This document shows positions 15,205 through 24,584 of a stretch of 64,000 bases of DNA, in pieces. This DNA comes from Oscillospiraceae bacterium Marseille-Q3528 (lineage in GTDB: Bacteria; Bacillota; Clostridia; Lachnospirales; Lachnospiraceae), in the NCBI GenBank assembly GCA_018223385.1, contig JAGTTR010000009.1, positions 62,001-126,000 of the forward strand, in the 5' to 3' direction. The number at the start of each line of letters is the position of its first letter. The first letter of the stretch is position 1. The notes under the pieces are model-generated. The model searched no databases. It was not told where the DNA came from and saw only the letters and a program-made list of their open reading frames with translations. Position numbers and translations under genes: made by a program.

Positions 15205-15894
15205 ATGCTTGATGCAAAGAGACGCAAAGAGATTGAACACCGGATTGGATATACATTCCACAATCCGGCCCTGCTGGAGAAGGCGCTGACCCACAGCTCC
15301 TATTCCAATGAGCACCGTCTGGGAAAACTGAACAACAATGAGCGGCTGGAATTCCTGGGGGATGCGGTGCTGGAAGTGGTGTCCAGTGAGTTCCTTTACA
15401 AAAAATATCCGGAGCGGCCGGAGGGAGAGCTGACGAAGCAGCGTGCGAGCATGGTGTGTGAGCAGACGCTGGCGCTCTGTGCCAGAGATCTGGAGCTGGG
15501 TTCTTATCTGCTGCTGGGCAGAGGCGAGGACATGACCGGCGGAAGAGAGCGGGCCAGTGTGACCTCGGATGCCATGGAGGCGATGATCGGGGCGATTTAT
15601 CTGGATGGTGGTTTTGCTAATGCGAAAGAGTACATTGACCGGTTTATTCTGAACGACATCGAGAATAAACAGCTCTTTTTCGATAGCAAGACTATCCTGC
15701 AGGAGATTGTGCAGGGAGAGATGGAGTGCGAGCCGGTGTATGAGCTGACCGGCGAGGAAGGCCCGAATCATAATAAGAAGTTTACCGTGCAGGTGCTGAT
15801 CCGGGAGCAGGTGTACGGAACGGGAAGCGGCCGGACAAAGAAGGCGGCAGAGCAGGAGGCGGCTTACGCGGCACTTCTGAAGCTGAAAAAGTGA
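15205..15894 (+). CDS. rnc: Ribonuclease III
   Basis: RNase III cleaves double-stranded RNA, including rRNA precursors. The 229-residue product has the signature NNERLEFLGDAVLEVV (about 45-60), with the metal-binding acidic residues and a second acidic site in SDAMEAMIGAIYLDGG (about 120-135). A C-terminal double-stranded RNA-binding domain ends with TGSGRTKKAAEQEAAYAALLKL. It has AAGGAG upstream and lies 13 bases before smc. Confidence 0.97.
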   Translation: MLDAKRRKEIEHRIGYTFHNPALLEKALTHSSYSNEHRLGKLNNNERLEFLGDAVLEVVSSEFLYKKYPERPEGELTKQRASMVCEQTLALCARDLELGSYLLLGRGEDMTGGRERASVTSDAMEAMIGAIYLDGGFANAKEYIDRFILNDIENKQLFFDSKTILQEIVQGEMECEPVYELTGEEGPNHNKKFTVQVLIREQVYGTGSGRTKKAAEQEAAYAALLKLKK

Positions 15895-15907
15895 TGGCAG
15901 GTGGGGT

Positions 15908-18900
15908 ATGTATTTAAAAAGCATTGAGATACAGGGATTTAAGTCGTTCGCCAATCGGACGCTGCTGGAATTCCACAACGGCATCACCGGCATCGTGGGC
16001 CCCAACGGAAGCGGCAAGAGCAACGTGGCGGATGCGGTGCGCTGGGTGCTGGGCGAACAGCGGGCGAAGCAGCTGCGAGGCGCCAGTATGCAGGATGTCA
16101 TTTTTTCCGGCACGGAGCTTCGGCGGGCGCTGAGCTATGCCTCCGTAGCCATCACCCTGGACAATTCCGACCACAAGCTGGCCGTGGATTTCGACGAGGT
16201 GACGGTGACGCGGCGGGTGTACCGTTCCGGCGAGAGCGAATATCTGATCAATGGCGCATCCTGCCGTCTGAAAGACATCAACGAACTGTTTTATGATACC
16301 GGTATCGGCAAAGAGGGCTATTCCATCATCGGACAGGGCCAGATCGACAAGATCTTAAGCGGGAAGCCCGAGGATCGTCGGGAGCTGTTTGACGAGGCGG
16401 CCGGTATTGTAAAATTCAAGCGGCGCAAGTCTGCTGCCCAGAAGCAGCTGGAGGAGGAGCGCCAGAGCCTGGTGCGCGTCAATGACATCATTGCGGAGCT
16501 GGAAAAACAGAAAGGCCCGCTGGAGAAACAGTCGGAGACGGCGAAGGTTTATTTACAGAAAAAAGAAGAGTTAAAGCTGTACGATGTCAACGGATTTCTT
16601 ATGGAAACCCAGGAGAACCGGGGACAGTTAAAGGATCTGGAGGAAAAGCGGGACACCGCGTCCGGACAGCTGGCGGAAACGGAGCAGTCGCTGGAAAAGG
16701 CAAAGCAGAACTATGAGGTGCTGGAGGCCCAGATCGAAGCGCTGTCCGGGCAGATGGAGGAGGCTAGAAGCAAGGCATCCGAAGCGGCGCTGGCGAAACA
16801 GCGTCTGGAAAGCCAGATCGAGCTTTTAAAAGAACAGATCAACACGGCGAAAGCCAACGATGAGCATATCCAGAACCGGATGGAGGCCATCCGGGGAGAG
16901 CAGGCGCAGCGAAAGGAGCTGCTGGCCGGCAATGCCCTGCAGAAGCGTTCCTTACAGGAAGAGCTGGGGCAGGCCACAGAGGAACAGACGAAGGCAGAGG
17001 AACATCTGGCCGATATCCGTGGGCAGATGGATGCGCTGAATGCACAGATGGATCAGGCCAAGGCAGATATCATTGACCTTCTGAACCACCGGGCATCCAC
17101 CAAGGGAAATATCCAGCGGTACGACACGATGCTGGAGCAGGTGCAGATCCGCAAAGCCCAGCTGTCTTCCCGTCTGCTGCAGTTAAAGAGCGAGGAAGCC
17201 CAGCAGAAGGAAGAGACAGATGTCTTTGATGAGAAGCTGCGGGCTGTGTCGGAGAAGATCCGGGAGCTGTCCGAACAGAGTCAGCAGGAGAACGACACCC
17301 ATGAGAAATTACAGACGCAGATCCGGGAAGTGAACGGTCTGCTGGAACAGGGCCAGACGGCATTTCACCGGGAACAGTCCCGTCTGGAATCGCTGAAAAA
17401 CCTGACGGAACGGTATGACGGTTACGGCAACAGCATTCGCCGGGTGATGGATCAGAAAAGCCGGGAGCCGGGCATCGTCGGTGTGGTGGCAGACCTGATC
17501 AAGGTGGAGAAGAAATATGAGATCGCTGTGGAGACGGCGCTGGGCGGCAGCATCCAGAACATCGTCACAGACAATGAGCAGACCGCCAAGCGGATGATCG
17601 AATTCCTGAAACGGAACAAGGCCGGAAGAGCCACCTTCCTGCCCCTCACCAGCGTGAAGAACCGCAGTGAGTTCAAACAGGAACAGGTATTAAAGGAGCC
17701 GGGTGTCATCGGCTTGGCCAACCGGCTGGTACATACGGATGTCCGGTATGAAGACCTCATCGGCTATCTGCTGGGCCGGGTGGTGGTGGCAGAGTCCATG
17801 GACGCGGCCATTCCACTGGCGAGAAAATATCACTACAGCCTGCGGATCGTCACCCTGGAGGGCGAGTCCTTAAGCCCCGGCGGTTCCATGACCGGTGGTG
17901 CTTTCAAGAATACGAGCAATCTGCTGGGCAGACGCCGGGAGATCGAGGAGCTGGAAGCTGCCGTGGAAGCTGTGAAAAAAGAGTTGGCAGACGCCCAGGC
18001 TCAGATGAGCGACCTGCGCAGACAGCGGGAGACGTGCCGGGCACAGATCACCAGCCTGAAGGAGCAGCTGCAGCAGCAGTATTTACAGCAGAACACCCTC
18101 CAGCTGGAGAAGAAGCAGCTGCAGGAAAAAGCAGGCAGCGTGCAGGGGGAATATGAGAGCCTGATGCGGGAAAACCGGGAGATCGAGTCCCAGATGACGG
18201 ACATCGGGGAGAGCCGTTCCCGGATCGGCACAGAGTTGTCGGAATCCGAACAGACGGAGAAAGCACTGGAAGCACAGGTGGAAAGCTGTCAGGCGGCGCT
18301 GGACGGTTTCCGGGAAAAGGAAGAGACTGCTCAGCAGGAGACGGAGAAGACCCATCTTCGCATGGCGGGCTTAAAACAGCGGATGCAGTTCCTGGTGCAG
18401 GAGGAACAGCGTCTCCATCAGGAGCAGACCCGTCTGGAGGAAGAATATCATCAGCTGGACGAGAGCCTGGATGTGACGGCGGACGAGATCGTTGCCAGAC
18501 AGGAACAGATTTCCCAGATCCGGCAGACCATCGAGGCGTCCCTGCAGGAGACCCAGGTCCAGGAAGAGGCCATGGCCCGGCTTTCGCAGGAGAAAGAGGA
18601 GAAATCCAGACAGCACAAGAGCTTTTTTGCAGAGCGGGAAAAGCTTTCTGACGAGAGAAGCCGCCTGGATAAAGAAGTGTTCCGTCTGAACAGCCAGTAT
18701 GAAAAGCTGGAAGAAGCCATGGATGCCCAGATCAACTACATGTGGGAGGAATACGGCCTGACCTACTCGGCGGCCAGGGAGCTGTTCCGGGAGGATCTGG
18801 GAGAACTGCCGGTGGTACGGAAACAGATCGCGGTGCTCAAGGATGCCATCCGCAAGCTGGGAGATGTGAACGTCAACGCCATCGAGGATTTCAAGGAGCT

Positions 18901-19468
18901 GATGGAGCGCTACACCTTCTTGAGCGGCCAGCGGGATGACCTGTGCGAGGCAGAGCAGACACTGGTGGGCATCATCAGCGAGCTGGATGAGGGCATGCGC
19001 AAACAGTTTGCAGAGCAGTTCGAAGCCATTTGCCGGGAGTTTGAAAAAGCGTTCAGAGAGCTGTTCGGCGGCGGCAAGGCCAGCCTGGCGCTTATGGAGG
19101 ATGAGGATCTTCTGGAAGCGGGCATTATGATCAACGCCCAGCCCCCGGGCAAGAAGCTGCAGAACATGATGCAGCTGTCCGGTGGAGAAAAGGCGCTGAC
19201 GGCCATTGCACTTTTATTTGCCATCCAGAACCTGAAACCGTCGCCTTTCTGTCTGCTGGACGAGATCGAGGCGGCGCTGGACGATTCCAACGTGGGACGG
19301 TTTGCAGGCTACCTGCATAAGTTGACAAAAAATACGCAGTTTATTATCATTACACATAGAAGAGGTACCATGGCAGCGGCAGACCGTCTGTACGGCATCA
19401 CCATGCAGGAGAAGGGCGTGTCCGTCCTGGTATCTGTGGATCTGATTGAAAAAGATCTGGATAAATAA
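15908..19468 (+). CDS. smc: Chromosome segregation protein SMC
   Basis: SMC is the ATPase core of the bacterial condensin complex with ScpA and ScpB. The 1186-residue length is standard. The Walker A GPNGSGKSN is at about 32-40 and a long coiled coil follows (about 170-500). The hinge (about 510-680) contains LSPGGSMTGGAFKN near its end. A second coiled coil (about 680-1010) leads to a C-terminal head with LSGGEKALTAIALLFA and the Walker B FCLLDEIEAALDD. Gene order rnc-smc-ftsY is conserved. Confidence 0.98.
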   Translation: MYLKSIEIQGFKSFANRTLLEFHNGITGIVGPNGSGKSNVADAVRWVLGEQRAKQLRGASMQDVIFSGTELRRALSYASVAITLDNSDHKLAVDFDEVTVTRRVYRSGESEYLINGASCRLKDINELFYDTGIGKEGYSIIGQGQIDKILSGKPEDRRELFDEAAGIVKFKRRKSAAQKQLEEERQSLVRVNDIIAELEKQKGPLEKQSETAKVYLQKKEELKLYDVNGFLMETQENRGQLKDLEEKRDTASGQLAETEQSLEKAKQNYEVLEAQIEALSGQMEEARSKASEAALAKQRLESQIELLKEQINTAKANDEHIQNRMEAIRGEQAQRKELLAGNALQKRSLQEELGQATEEQTKAEEHLADIRGQMDALNAQMDQAKADIIDLLNHRASTKGNIQRYDTMLEQVQIRKAQLSSRLLQLKSEEAQQKEETDVFDEKLRAVSEKIRELSEQSQQENDTHEKLQTQIREVNGLLEQGQTAFHREQSRLESLKNLTERYDGYGNSIRRVMDQKSREPGIVGVVADLIKVEKKYEIAVETALGGSIQNIVTDNEQTAKRMIEFLKRNKAGRATFLPLTSVKNRSEFKQEQVLKEPGVIGLANRLVHTDVRYEDLIGYLLGRVVVAESMDAAIPLARKYHYSLRIVTLEGESLSPGGSMTGGAFKNTSNLLGRRREIEELEAAVEAVKKELADAQAQMSDLRRQRETCRAQITSLKEQLQQQYLQQNTLQLEKKQLQEKAGSVQGEYESLMRENREIESQMTDIGESRSRIGTELSESEQTEKALEAQVESCQAALDGFREKEETAQQETEKTHLRMAGLKQRMQFLVQEEQRLHQEQTRLEEEYHQLDESLDVTADEIVARQEQISQIRQTIEASLQETQVQEEAMARLSQEKEEKSRQHKSFFAEREKLSDERSRLDKEVFRLNSQYEKLEEAMDAQINYMWEEYGLTYSAARELFREDLGELPVVRKQIAVLKDAIRKLGDVNVNAIEDFKELMERYTFLSGQRDDLCEAEQTLVGIISELDEGMRKQFAEQFEAICREFEKAFRELFGGGKASLALMEDEDLLEAGIMINAQPPGKKLQNMMQLSGGEKALTAIALLFAIQNLKPSPFCLLDEIEAALDDSNVGRFAGYLHKLTKNTQFIIITHRRGTMAAADRLYGITMQEKGVSVLVSVDLIEKDLDK

Positions 19469-19509
19469 GAAATACGGAAGGGTTTTCGGACCCGGAACGG
19501 AGGATAGTC

Positions 19510-20475
19510 ATGGCAGAGGAAAAAGAAGAGAAGAAAGGGTTCTTTCACCGGCTGGTGGCAGGACTGTCGAAGACGAGAGACAACATTGTGTCCGGCATCG
19601 ACTCTATTTTCAGCGGATTTTCCAGCATTGACGAAGATTTTTACGAAGAGATAGAAGAGATCCTGATCATGGGTGATATCGGCATTAATGCCACCAACGC
19701 CATCATCAGCGATCTGAAACAGAAGGTAAAGGAACGGGGCATCAAGGAGCCGGAGGCGTGCAAGCAGCTGCTCATTGACAGCATCCGGGAGCAGATGAGC
19801 GTGGGCGAGCTGGCCTATGAGTTTGAAAACCGCACCTCGGTGGTGCTGGTCATCGGCGTCAACGGCGTAGGCAAGACTACTTCGGTTGGAAAACTGGCCG
19901 GCAAATTAAAGGATCAGGGCAAGCGGGTCATTCTGGCAGCAGCGGACACCTTCCGTGCGGCAGCCACCGAGCAGCTCACCGAGTGGGCCAACCGGGCCGG
20001 GGTGGAGATCGTCAGCGGCCAGGAGGGCTCTGATCCGGCAGCCGTGGTGTATGACGCCGTACAGGCGGCCAAGGCGCGGCATGCGGATGTGCTGCTGTGC
20101 GACACCGCAGGCAGACTTCATAATAAGAAAAATCTCATGGAAGAGCTGAAAAAGATCAACCGGATTCTGGAAAAAGAATACCCGGAGGCTTACCGGGAGA
20201 CACTGGTGGTACTGGACGGCACCACTGGCCAGAATGCGCTGGTGCAGGCAAGGCAGTTTGCAGAAGTGGCGGATATCACCGGCATCATCCTGACGAAGCT
20301 GGATGGAACGGCCAAGGGCGGCATTGCTGTGGCCATCCATTCGGAGCTGGGCATTCCGGTGAAATACATCGGCGTGGGCGAGAAGATCGAGGATCTGCAC
20401 AAGTTCGACGCGGACGATTTCGTCAATGCCCTGTTCTGCAGAAACGACCAGGAGCAGGAGACGGAAGCAGAATAA
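19510..20475 (+). CDS. ftsY: Signal recognition particle receptor FtsY
   Basis: FtsY is the membrane-associated SRP receptor GTPase that docks Ffh-ribosome complexes. The 321-residue product has a short charged N terminus (EEKEEKKGFFHRLVAGL), the four-helix N domain, and the NG GTPase with GVNGVGKTTSVGKLA, AADTFRAAATEQL, DTAGRLHNKKNLMEEL and the TKLDGTAKGGIA motif. Its partner Ffh is encoded at 23205-24551 and the two share the SRP GTPase motifs. Confidence 0.97.
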   Translation: MAEEKEEKKGFFHRLVAGLSKTRDNIVSGIDSIFSGFSSIDEDFYEEIEEILIMGDIGINATNAIISDLKQKVKERGIKEPEACKQLLIDSIREQMSVGELAYEFENRTSVVLVIGVNGVGKTTSVGKLAGKLKDQGKRVILAAADTFRAAATEQLTEWANRAGVEIVSGQEGSDPAAVVYDAVQAAKARHADVLLCDTAGRLHNKKNLMEELKKINRILEKEYPEAYRETLVVLDGTTGQNALVQARQFAEVADITGIILTKLDGTAKGGIAVAIHSELGIPVKYIGVGEKIEDLHKFDADDFVNALFCRNDQEQETEAE

Positions 20476-20572
20476 AAGCAACAGCCAACCCAAAAAGACG
20501 GATGTGCAGGCAGCCCCGGTCATGATCAGCCAGGATCAGAAAGGGAAGAGCGCAGCACAGAGGAGACAAAAA

Positions 20573-21784
20573 ATGCTGACACTGGAAAAATTTGAGGAGG
20601 CTTCGGAGATCGTCAAAAACGTCACGCTGGAGACGAAGCTGATGTACAGCGAATATCTGAGCCGCCAGACAGGAGCAAAGGTTTATTTGAAGCCGGAGAA
20701 CATGCAGTTCACCGGCGCTTACAAGGTGCGGGGCGCCTACTATAAGATCAGTACCCTCTCGGAGGAAGAACGGAAGAAAGGACTGATCACCGCTTCCGCA
20801 GGCAATCACGCCCAGGGCGTTGCCTATGCAGCATCCCGGTTTGGAGCCAAGGCGGTCATCGTTATGCCGACGTCTACACCGCTCATGAAGGTGAACCGGA
20901 CGAAGAGCTATGGTGCGGAAGTGGTGCTTTACGGGGATGTGTACGACGAGGCATGTGCCCATGCTTATCAGCTGGCAGAGGAACACGGCTACACGTTCAT
21001 TCATCCCTTTGACGATGAGGTGGTGGCCACCGGCCAGGGAACCATTGCCATGGAGATCATCAAGGAGCTGCCGCTGGTCGATTACATCCTCGTACCCATC
21101 GGGGGTGGCGGACTGGCCACCGGCGTGTCCACTCTGGTAAAGCTGCTCAATCCCAACATCAAGGTCATCGGTGTGGAACCGGCAGGAGCCAACTGTATGC
21201 AGGAATCGCTGAAAAACGGCAAAGTCACAACGCTGCCGTCGGTAAACACCATTGCGGACGGTACGGCAGTGAAGACGCCGGGCAGTGTGATCTTCCCGTA
21301 TATTCAGAAAAATGTGGACGAGATCATCACCGTGGAGGACGAGGAACTCATCGTGGCGTTCCTGGACATCATGGAAAATCACAAGATGGTGGTGGAAAAT
21401 TCCGGCCTGCTGACCGTGGCGGCCTTAAAACACCTGGATCTGAAAGGGAAAAAGGTGGTATCCATCTTAAGCGGCGGCAACATGGACGTGATCACCATGT
21501 CCTCTGTGGTACAGCATGGCCTTATCCAGCGGGATCGGATCTTTACCGTATCCGTACTGCTGCCCGATAAGCCGGGCGCGCTGGTGAGCGTGGCTCAGGT
21601 CATTGCCGAAAATCAGGGCAATGTCATCCGGCTGGAGCACAACCAGTTCGTCAGCATCAACCGCAATGCGGCGGTGGAGCTGCGCATCACGCTGGAGGCC
21701 TTCGGTACGGAACATAAGAATCAGATCATGGAGGCACTGGTCAGAGCCGGTTATGATCCGGTATTTAAGAAAACAATTCTGTGA
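20573..21784 (+). CDS. ilvA: Threonine ammonia-lyase with C-terminal ACT domain
   Basis: This PLP enzyme deaminates threonine to 2-oxobutyrate. The 403-residue product has the PLP lysine in FTGAYKVRGAYYKI (about 45-58), SAGNHAQGVAYAASRFGA, the glycine-rich phosphate loop VPIGGGGLATGVS and SGGNMDV. A C-terminal ACT-like domain (about 330-403) begins RIFTVSVLLPDKPGALVSVAQVIAE. Length and domain layout match the catabolic TdcB-like/short IlvA class found in Clostridia; whether it serves isoleucine synthesis or threonine breakdown cannot be told here. The ATG at 20573 after GAGGAGA is chosen; an earlier in-frame ATG at 20426 lies inside ftsY and adds non-family sequence. Confidence 0.92.
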   Translation: MLTLEKFEEASEIVKNVTLETKLMYSEYLSRQTGAKVYLKPENMQFTGAYKVRGAYYKISTLSEEERKKGLITASAGNHAQGVAYAASRFGAKAVIVMPTSTPLMKVNRTKSYGAEVVLYGDVYDEACAHAYQLAEEHGYTFIHPFDDEVVATGQGTIAMEIIKELPLVDYILVPIGGGGLATGVSTLVKLLNPNIKVIGVEPAGANCMQESLKNGKVTTLPSVNTIADGTAVKTPGSVIFPYIQKNVDEIITVEDEELIVAFLDIMENHKMVVENSGLLTVAALKHLDLKGKKVVSILSGGNMDVITMSSVVQHGLIQRDRIFTVSVLLPDKPGALVSVAQVIAENQGNVIRLEHNQFVSINRNAAVELRITLEAFGTEHKNQIMEALVRAGYDPVFKKTIL

Positions 21785-21789
21785 TTATA

Positions 21790-21939
21790 GGGTCGAAAAG
21801 TCTTCGCCCACCTGTGCTCGCACAGAAGTGGGTGAAAGACCTTGAGACCCGTGCCAACATGAGCATAAAAGTGGGATGTTAATCCCGCGATATGCGAATG
21901 GGGGGCAGAATTGCGGGAGTGCGAAGCACGGAGCAATTC
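21790..21939. other. Multi-hairpin intergenic element (three consecutive stem domains)
   Basis: Three stacked structures fill the gap. First, GGGTC (21790-21794) with GACCC (21846-21850) encloses GTCTT/AAGAC, CCCAC/GTGGG and TGTGC-tc-GCACA. Second, GCATA (21863-21867) with TATGC (21891-21895) encloses GGGAT-gtta-ATCCC. Third, GAATTGC (21908-21914) with GCAATTC (21933-21939) encloses GTGC-gaa-GCAC. There is no poly-T end and no clear -10/-35 after it. It precedes a cytidylate-kinase-like gene; it may be a leader RNA or a mobile structured repeat. Confidence 0.5.
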
Positions 21940-22005
21940 GTGGAATCACTAAAACAAAGAAGAAAAATAAAAAAAGAAAAGCAAAAAATAAAGGGGGAAA
22001 CAACG

Positions 22006-22623
22006 ATGAAACGGGTAATTACCATCAGCCGTGAGTACGGCGCAGGCGGACATTCCATCGGAAGAAAGGTAGCAGAGGAACTGGGGATTCCGTTTTACGA
22101 CAGAGACATTGTAAAAGAAACCGTAAAAAAGAGTGGTTTTGACAAGGACTTAGTTCTGGAAGAGGAAGAGGATGAGAGCCGTGCAGAGGGCATCTGGAAG
22201 TTCCTTTCTTCCTTCTCCGGCGGTGCAGGCAATTTCCATGACACCCAGGAGACGATCCATGAGATCCAGAGCGCAGTCATTGCCAAGCTGGCCCATGAAG
22301 GCCCCTGCGTCATTCTGGGCAGATGCGCGGATGTGATCTTAAAGAGCGAGGGCATCGACTGCCTGAACGTGTTTATTTACGGGGATGATGTACACCGGGC
22401 AGCCAGAGTCGGCGAGCTCATCGGTACCACCGATGCGGACGAGATCCAGAAAGCCATGAACCGCAAAGACGAGAACCGCCATTATTTCTATAGCCATATG
22501 ACAGGCAGAAAATGGGGAGATAGCCGGAATTATCATCTGTGTGTGGACAGCGGTCTGCTGGGTTATGACACCTGCGTGAAGCTTATCTGTGAGGCGGCCC
22601 GGGCCATTGATGAGAAGAAATAA
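22006..22623 (+). CDS. Cytidylate kinase-like family protein
   Basis: The 205-residue product belongs to the cytidylate-kinase-like family common in Clostridia and Bacteroidetes. It has a P-loop-like N terminus TISREYGAGGHSIGRKVAEELG with YDRDIVKE following, the central region LGRCADVIL, and a later HYFYSHMTGRKWGDSRNYHLCVDSG segment typical of this family rather than of true Cmk. Substrate is not established. AAAGGGGGA precedes the ATG at 22006; an upstream in-frame start would lie within the hairpin element and is rejected. It is flanked on both sides by structured intergenic elements. Confidence 0.85.
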   Translation: MKRVITISREYGAGGHSIGRKVAEELGIPFYDRDIVKETVKKSGFDKDLVLEEEEDESRAEGIWKFLSSFSGGAGNFHDTQETIHEIQSAVIAKLAHEGPCVILGRCADVILKSEGIDCLNVFIYGDDVHRAARVGELIGTTDADEIQKAMNRKDENRHYFYSHMTGRKWGDSRNYHLCVDSGLLGYDTCVKLICEAARAIDEKK

Positions 22624-22640
22624 GAAGATATAAATGCAAT

Positions 22641-22798
22641 ACAGTTCACCCGCGCCATTCGCAAAATCGCATCTTCGATGCTTTCCGCTGCTGCGCAGCT
22701 CATTTTTGCTCATTACAAGGCGCTCCCTTCGTATATTCCTGAGGTCAGATTTTTATGCGAGCATAAAATCTTCCCGCACGAATATACGAGTGAACTGT
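22641..22798 (+). repeat. Structured intergenic repeat, copy B
   Basis: A perfect 9-bp terminal inverted repeat, ACAGTTCAC (22641-22649) and GTGAACTGT (22790-22798), bounds the element. The left domain (22652-22724) matches copy A at 12701-12774 and contains GCATC-ttc-GATGC, where copy A has GCGC/GCGC. The right domain has stem CGTATATTC (22730-22738) with GAATATACG (22780-22788) around AGATTTT-t-ATGC-ga-GCAT-AAAATCT (22747-22771). The unpaired T and the loop geometry match copy A although the bases differ. It ends 13 bases before a TTGACA box. Confidence 0.75.
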
Positions 22799-22811
22799 CA
22801 ATAAAAAGTAC

Positions 22812-22840
22812 TTGACAGTGAAACGGAAATAGTGTATCCT
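22812..22840 (+). promoter_or_regulatory. Promoter of ylxM-ffh-rpsP operon
   Basis: TTGACA at 22812-22817, 17 bases, TATCCT at 22835-22840. The start site would be a few bases from the ylxM ribosome site AAGGTGG, giving a very short leader. Confidence 0.7.
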
Positions 22841-22856
22841 ACCTAAGGTGGTTGAA

Positions 22857-23201
22857 ATGGAGAAGATTGTAGAGCAGACACTTCTGTATGATTTTTACGG
22901 CGAACTGCTTACGGAGCATCAGAAGCAGATATATGAGGATGTCGTGCTTGGTGACCTGTCCTTCAGCGAAGTTGCGGAGGATCGCGGCATCAGCAGGCAG
23001 GGCGTGCATGATCTTGTCAGGCGCTGCAATAAGATCCTGAATGACTACGAGGCGAAGCTTCATCTTGTAGAGAAGTTCGTGGTGATCCGGGAGAAGGTCA
23101 GCCAGATTCACGAGCTCGTCCGGGAGAAGGATACGATCGACCAGGAAGAGCTGCTTGGCAGACTGGAAGCGATTTCGAATGAGATTTTAGAGGAGTTATA
23201 A
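22857..23201 (+). CDS. ylxM: YlxM family SRP-associated DNA-binding-like protein
   Basis: YlxM is a small helix-turn-helix protein that in Firmicutes and streptococci is co-encoded with ffh and modulates SRP assembly. The 114-residue product has the sigma-70-region-4-like pattern: [38 protein letters not shown], then a helical C terminus. The ATG at 22857 is chosen because AAGGTGG at 22845-22851 fits it; the GTG at 22848 overlaps that ribosome site. It ends 3 bases before ffh. Confidence 0.93.
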   Translation: MEKIVEQTLLYDFYGELLTEHQKQIYEDVVLGDLSFSEVAEDRGISRQGVHDLVRRCNKILNDYEAKLHLVEKFVVIREKVSQIHELVREKDTIDQEELLGRLEAISNEILEEL

Positions 23202-23204
23202 CGA

Positions 23205-24551
23205 ATGGCATTTGAAAGTTTATCGGATAGACTTCAGAACATATTCAAGAATCTGAGAAGCAAGGGACGACTGACGGAGGCCGATGTCAAGGCTGCCCTG
23301 AAGGAAGTCAAGATGGCGCTTCTCGAAGCAGATGTAAGCTTTAAGGTCGTGAAGCAGTTCATGAAATCTGTGCAGGAGCGGGCTGTGGGACAGGATGTCC
23401 TGAACGGTCTGAATCCGGGACAGATGGTCATCAAGATCGTTCATGAGGAGATGATCTCCCTCATGGGATCGGAGACGACGGAGATCGCACTGCGGCCCCA
23501 GAATGAGATCACGGTACTGATGATGGTTGGTCTTCAGGGTGCCGGTAAGACGACAACGACAGCGAAGATCGCAGGCAAGCTTCTGGCGAAGCGCAGGAAG
23601 CCCCTTCTGGTGGCCTGTGATGTGTACCGTCCGGCAGCGATCAAGCAGCTGCAGGTGAACGGAGAGAAGCAAGGCGTTGAAGTGTTCTCCATGGGCGACG
23701 GCCACAGACCGGCGGACATTGCGAAGGCGGCTGTGGAACATGCGAAGAAGAACGGCCTGAATGTGGTCATCCTCGATACCGCCGGACGTCTTCATATTGA
23801 TGAGGACATGATGGATGAACTGGTGGAGATCAAAGAGGCAGTATCTGTAGATGAGACACTCCTTGTGGTCGATGCCATGACCGGTCAGGATGCAGTGAAC
23901 GTGGCCGGAACTTTTAACGATAAAATCGGAATTGACGGTGTCATTCTGACAAAGCTGGATGGCGATACGAGAGGCGGAGCCGCTCTGTCCATCAAGGCTG
24001 TTACCGGCAAACCGATTCTATACATTGGTATGGGAGAGAAGCTTTCCGATCTGGAACAGTTTTATCCCGACCGTATGGCTTCCAGAATTCTCGGCATGGG
24101 AGATGTGCTGACGCTGATTGAGAAGGCGCAGGCAGATATCGACGAAGACAAAGCGAAGGAAATGCAGCAGAAGCTGAAGAAGAACAAGCTTGGCTTTGAC
24201 GATTATCTGGAGAGCATGAACCAGATGAAGAAGATGGGAGGCCTGTCCAGTGTTTTGGGCATGATGCCGGGTATGGGCAGCCAGATGAAGAATCTGGAGT
24301 CGGTCATGGATGAGAAGAAGATGGCCCGCGTAGAAGCGATCATCCTTTCCATGACACCGCAGGAACGCTCGAATCCGGATATATTAAATCCTTCCCGTAA
24401 GCGCAGAATTGCCGCCGGGGCAGGCGTGGACATCAGCGAGGTGAACCGGCTGGTCAAACAGTTCGAGCAGAGCCGTAAGATGATGAAGCAGCTGCCGGGG
24501 CTTATGGGAGGCAGAGGCGGCCGACGTGGAAGAATGAAGTTTCCATTTTAA
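23205..24551 (+). CDS. ffh: Signal recognition particle protein Ffh
   Basis: Ffh is the SRP54 GTPase that binds signal sequences and 4.5S/scRNA. The 448-residue product has the N domain (1-90), and the G domain with GLQGAGKTTTTAKIAGKL, CDVYRPAAIKQL, DTAGRLHIDEDMMDEL and TKLDGDTRGGAALS. The methionine-rich M domain (about 300-448) has MNQMKKMGGLSSVLGMMPGM and the RNA-binding NPSRKRRIAAGAG. It is translated from just after ylxM and is followed by rpsP, the usual Firmicute order. Confidence 0.98.
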   Translation: MAFESLSDRLQNIFKNLRSKGRLTEADVKAALKEVKMALLEADVSFKVVKQFMKSVQERAVGQDVLNGLNPGQMVIKIVHEEMISLMGSETTEIALRPQNEITVLMMVGLQGAGKTTTTAKIAGKLLAKRRKPLLVACDVYRPAAIKQLQVNGEKQGVEVFSMGDGHRPADIAKAAVEHAKKNGLNVVILDTAGRLHIDEDMMDELVEIKEAVSVDETLLVVDAMTGQDAVNVAGTFNDKIGIDGVILTKLDGDTRGGAALSIKAVTGKPILYIGMGEKLSDLEQFYPDRMASRILGMGDVLTLIEKAQADIDEDKAKEMQQKLKKNKLGFDDYLESMNQMKKMGGLSSVLGMMPGMGSQMKNLESVMDEKKMARVEAIILSMTPQERSNPDILNPSRKRRIAAGAGVDISEVNRLVKQFEQSRKMMKQLPGLMGGRGGRRGRMKFPF

Positions 24552-24584
24552 GGTAGATATTTTTTGAAGGAGGTGAATTTCAAG

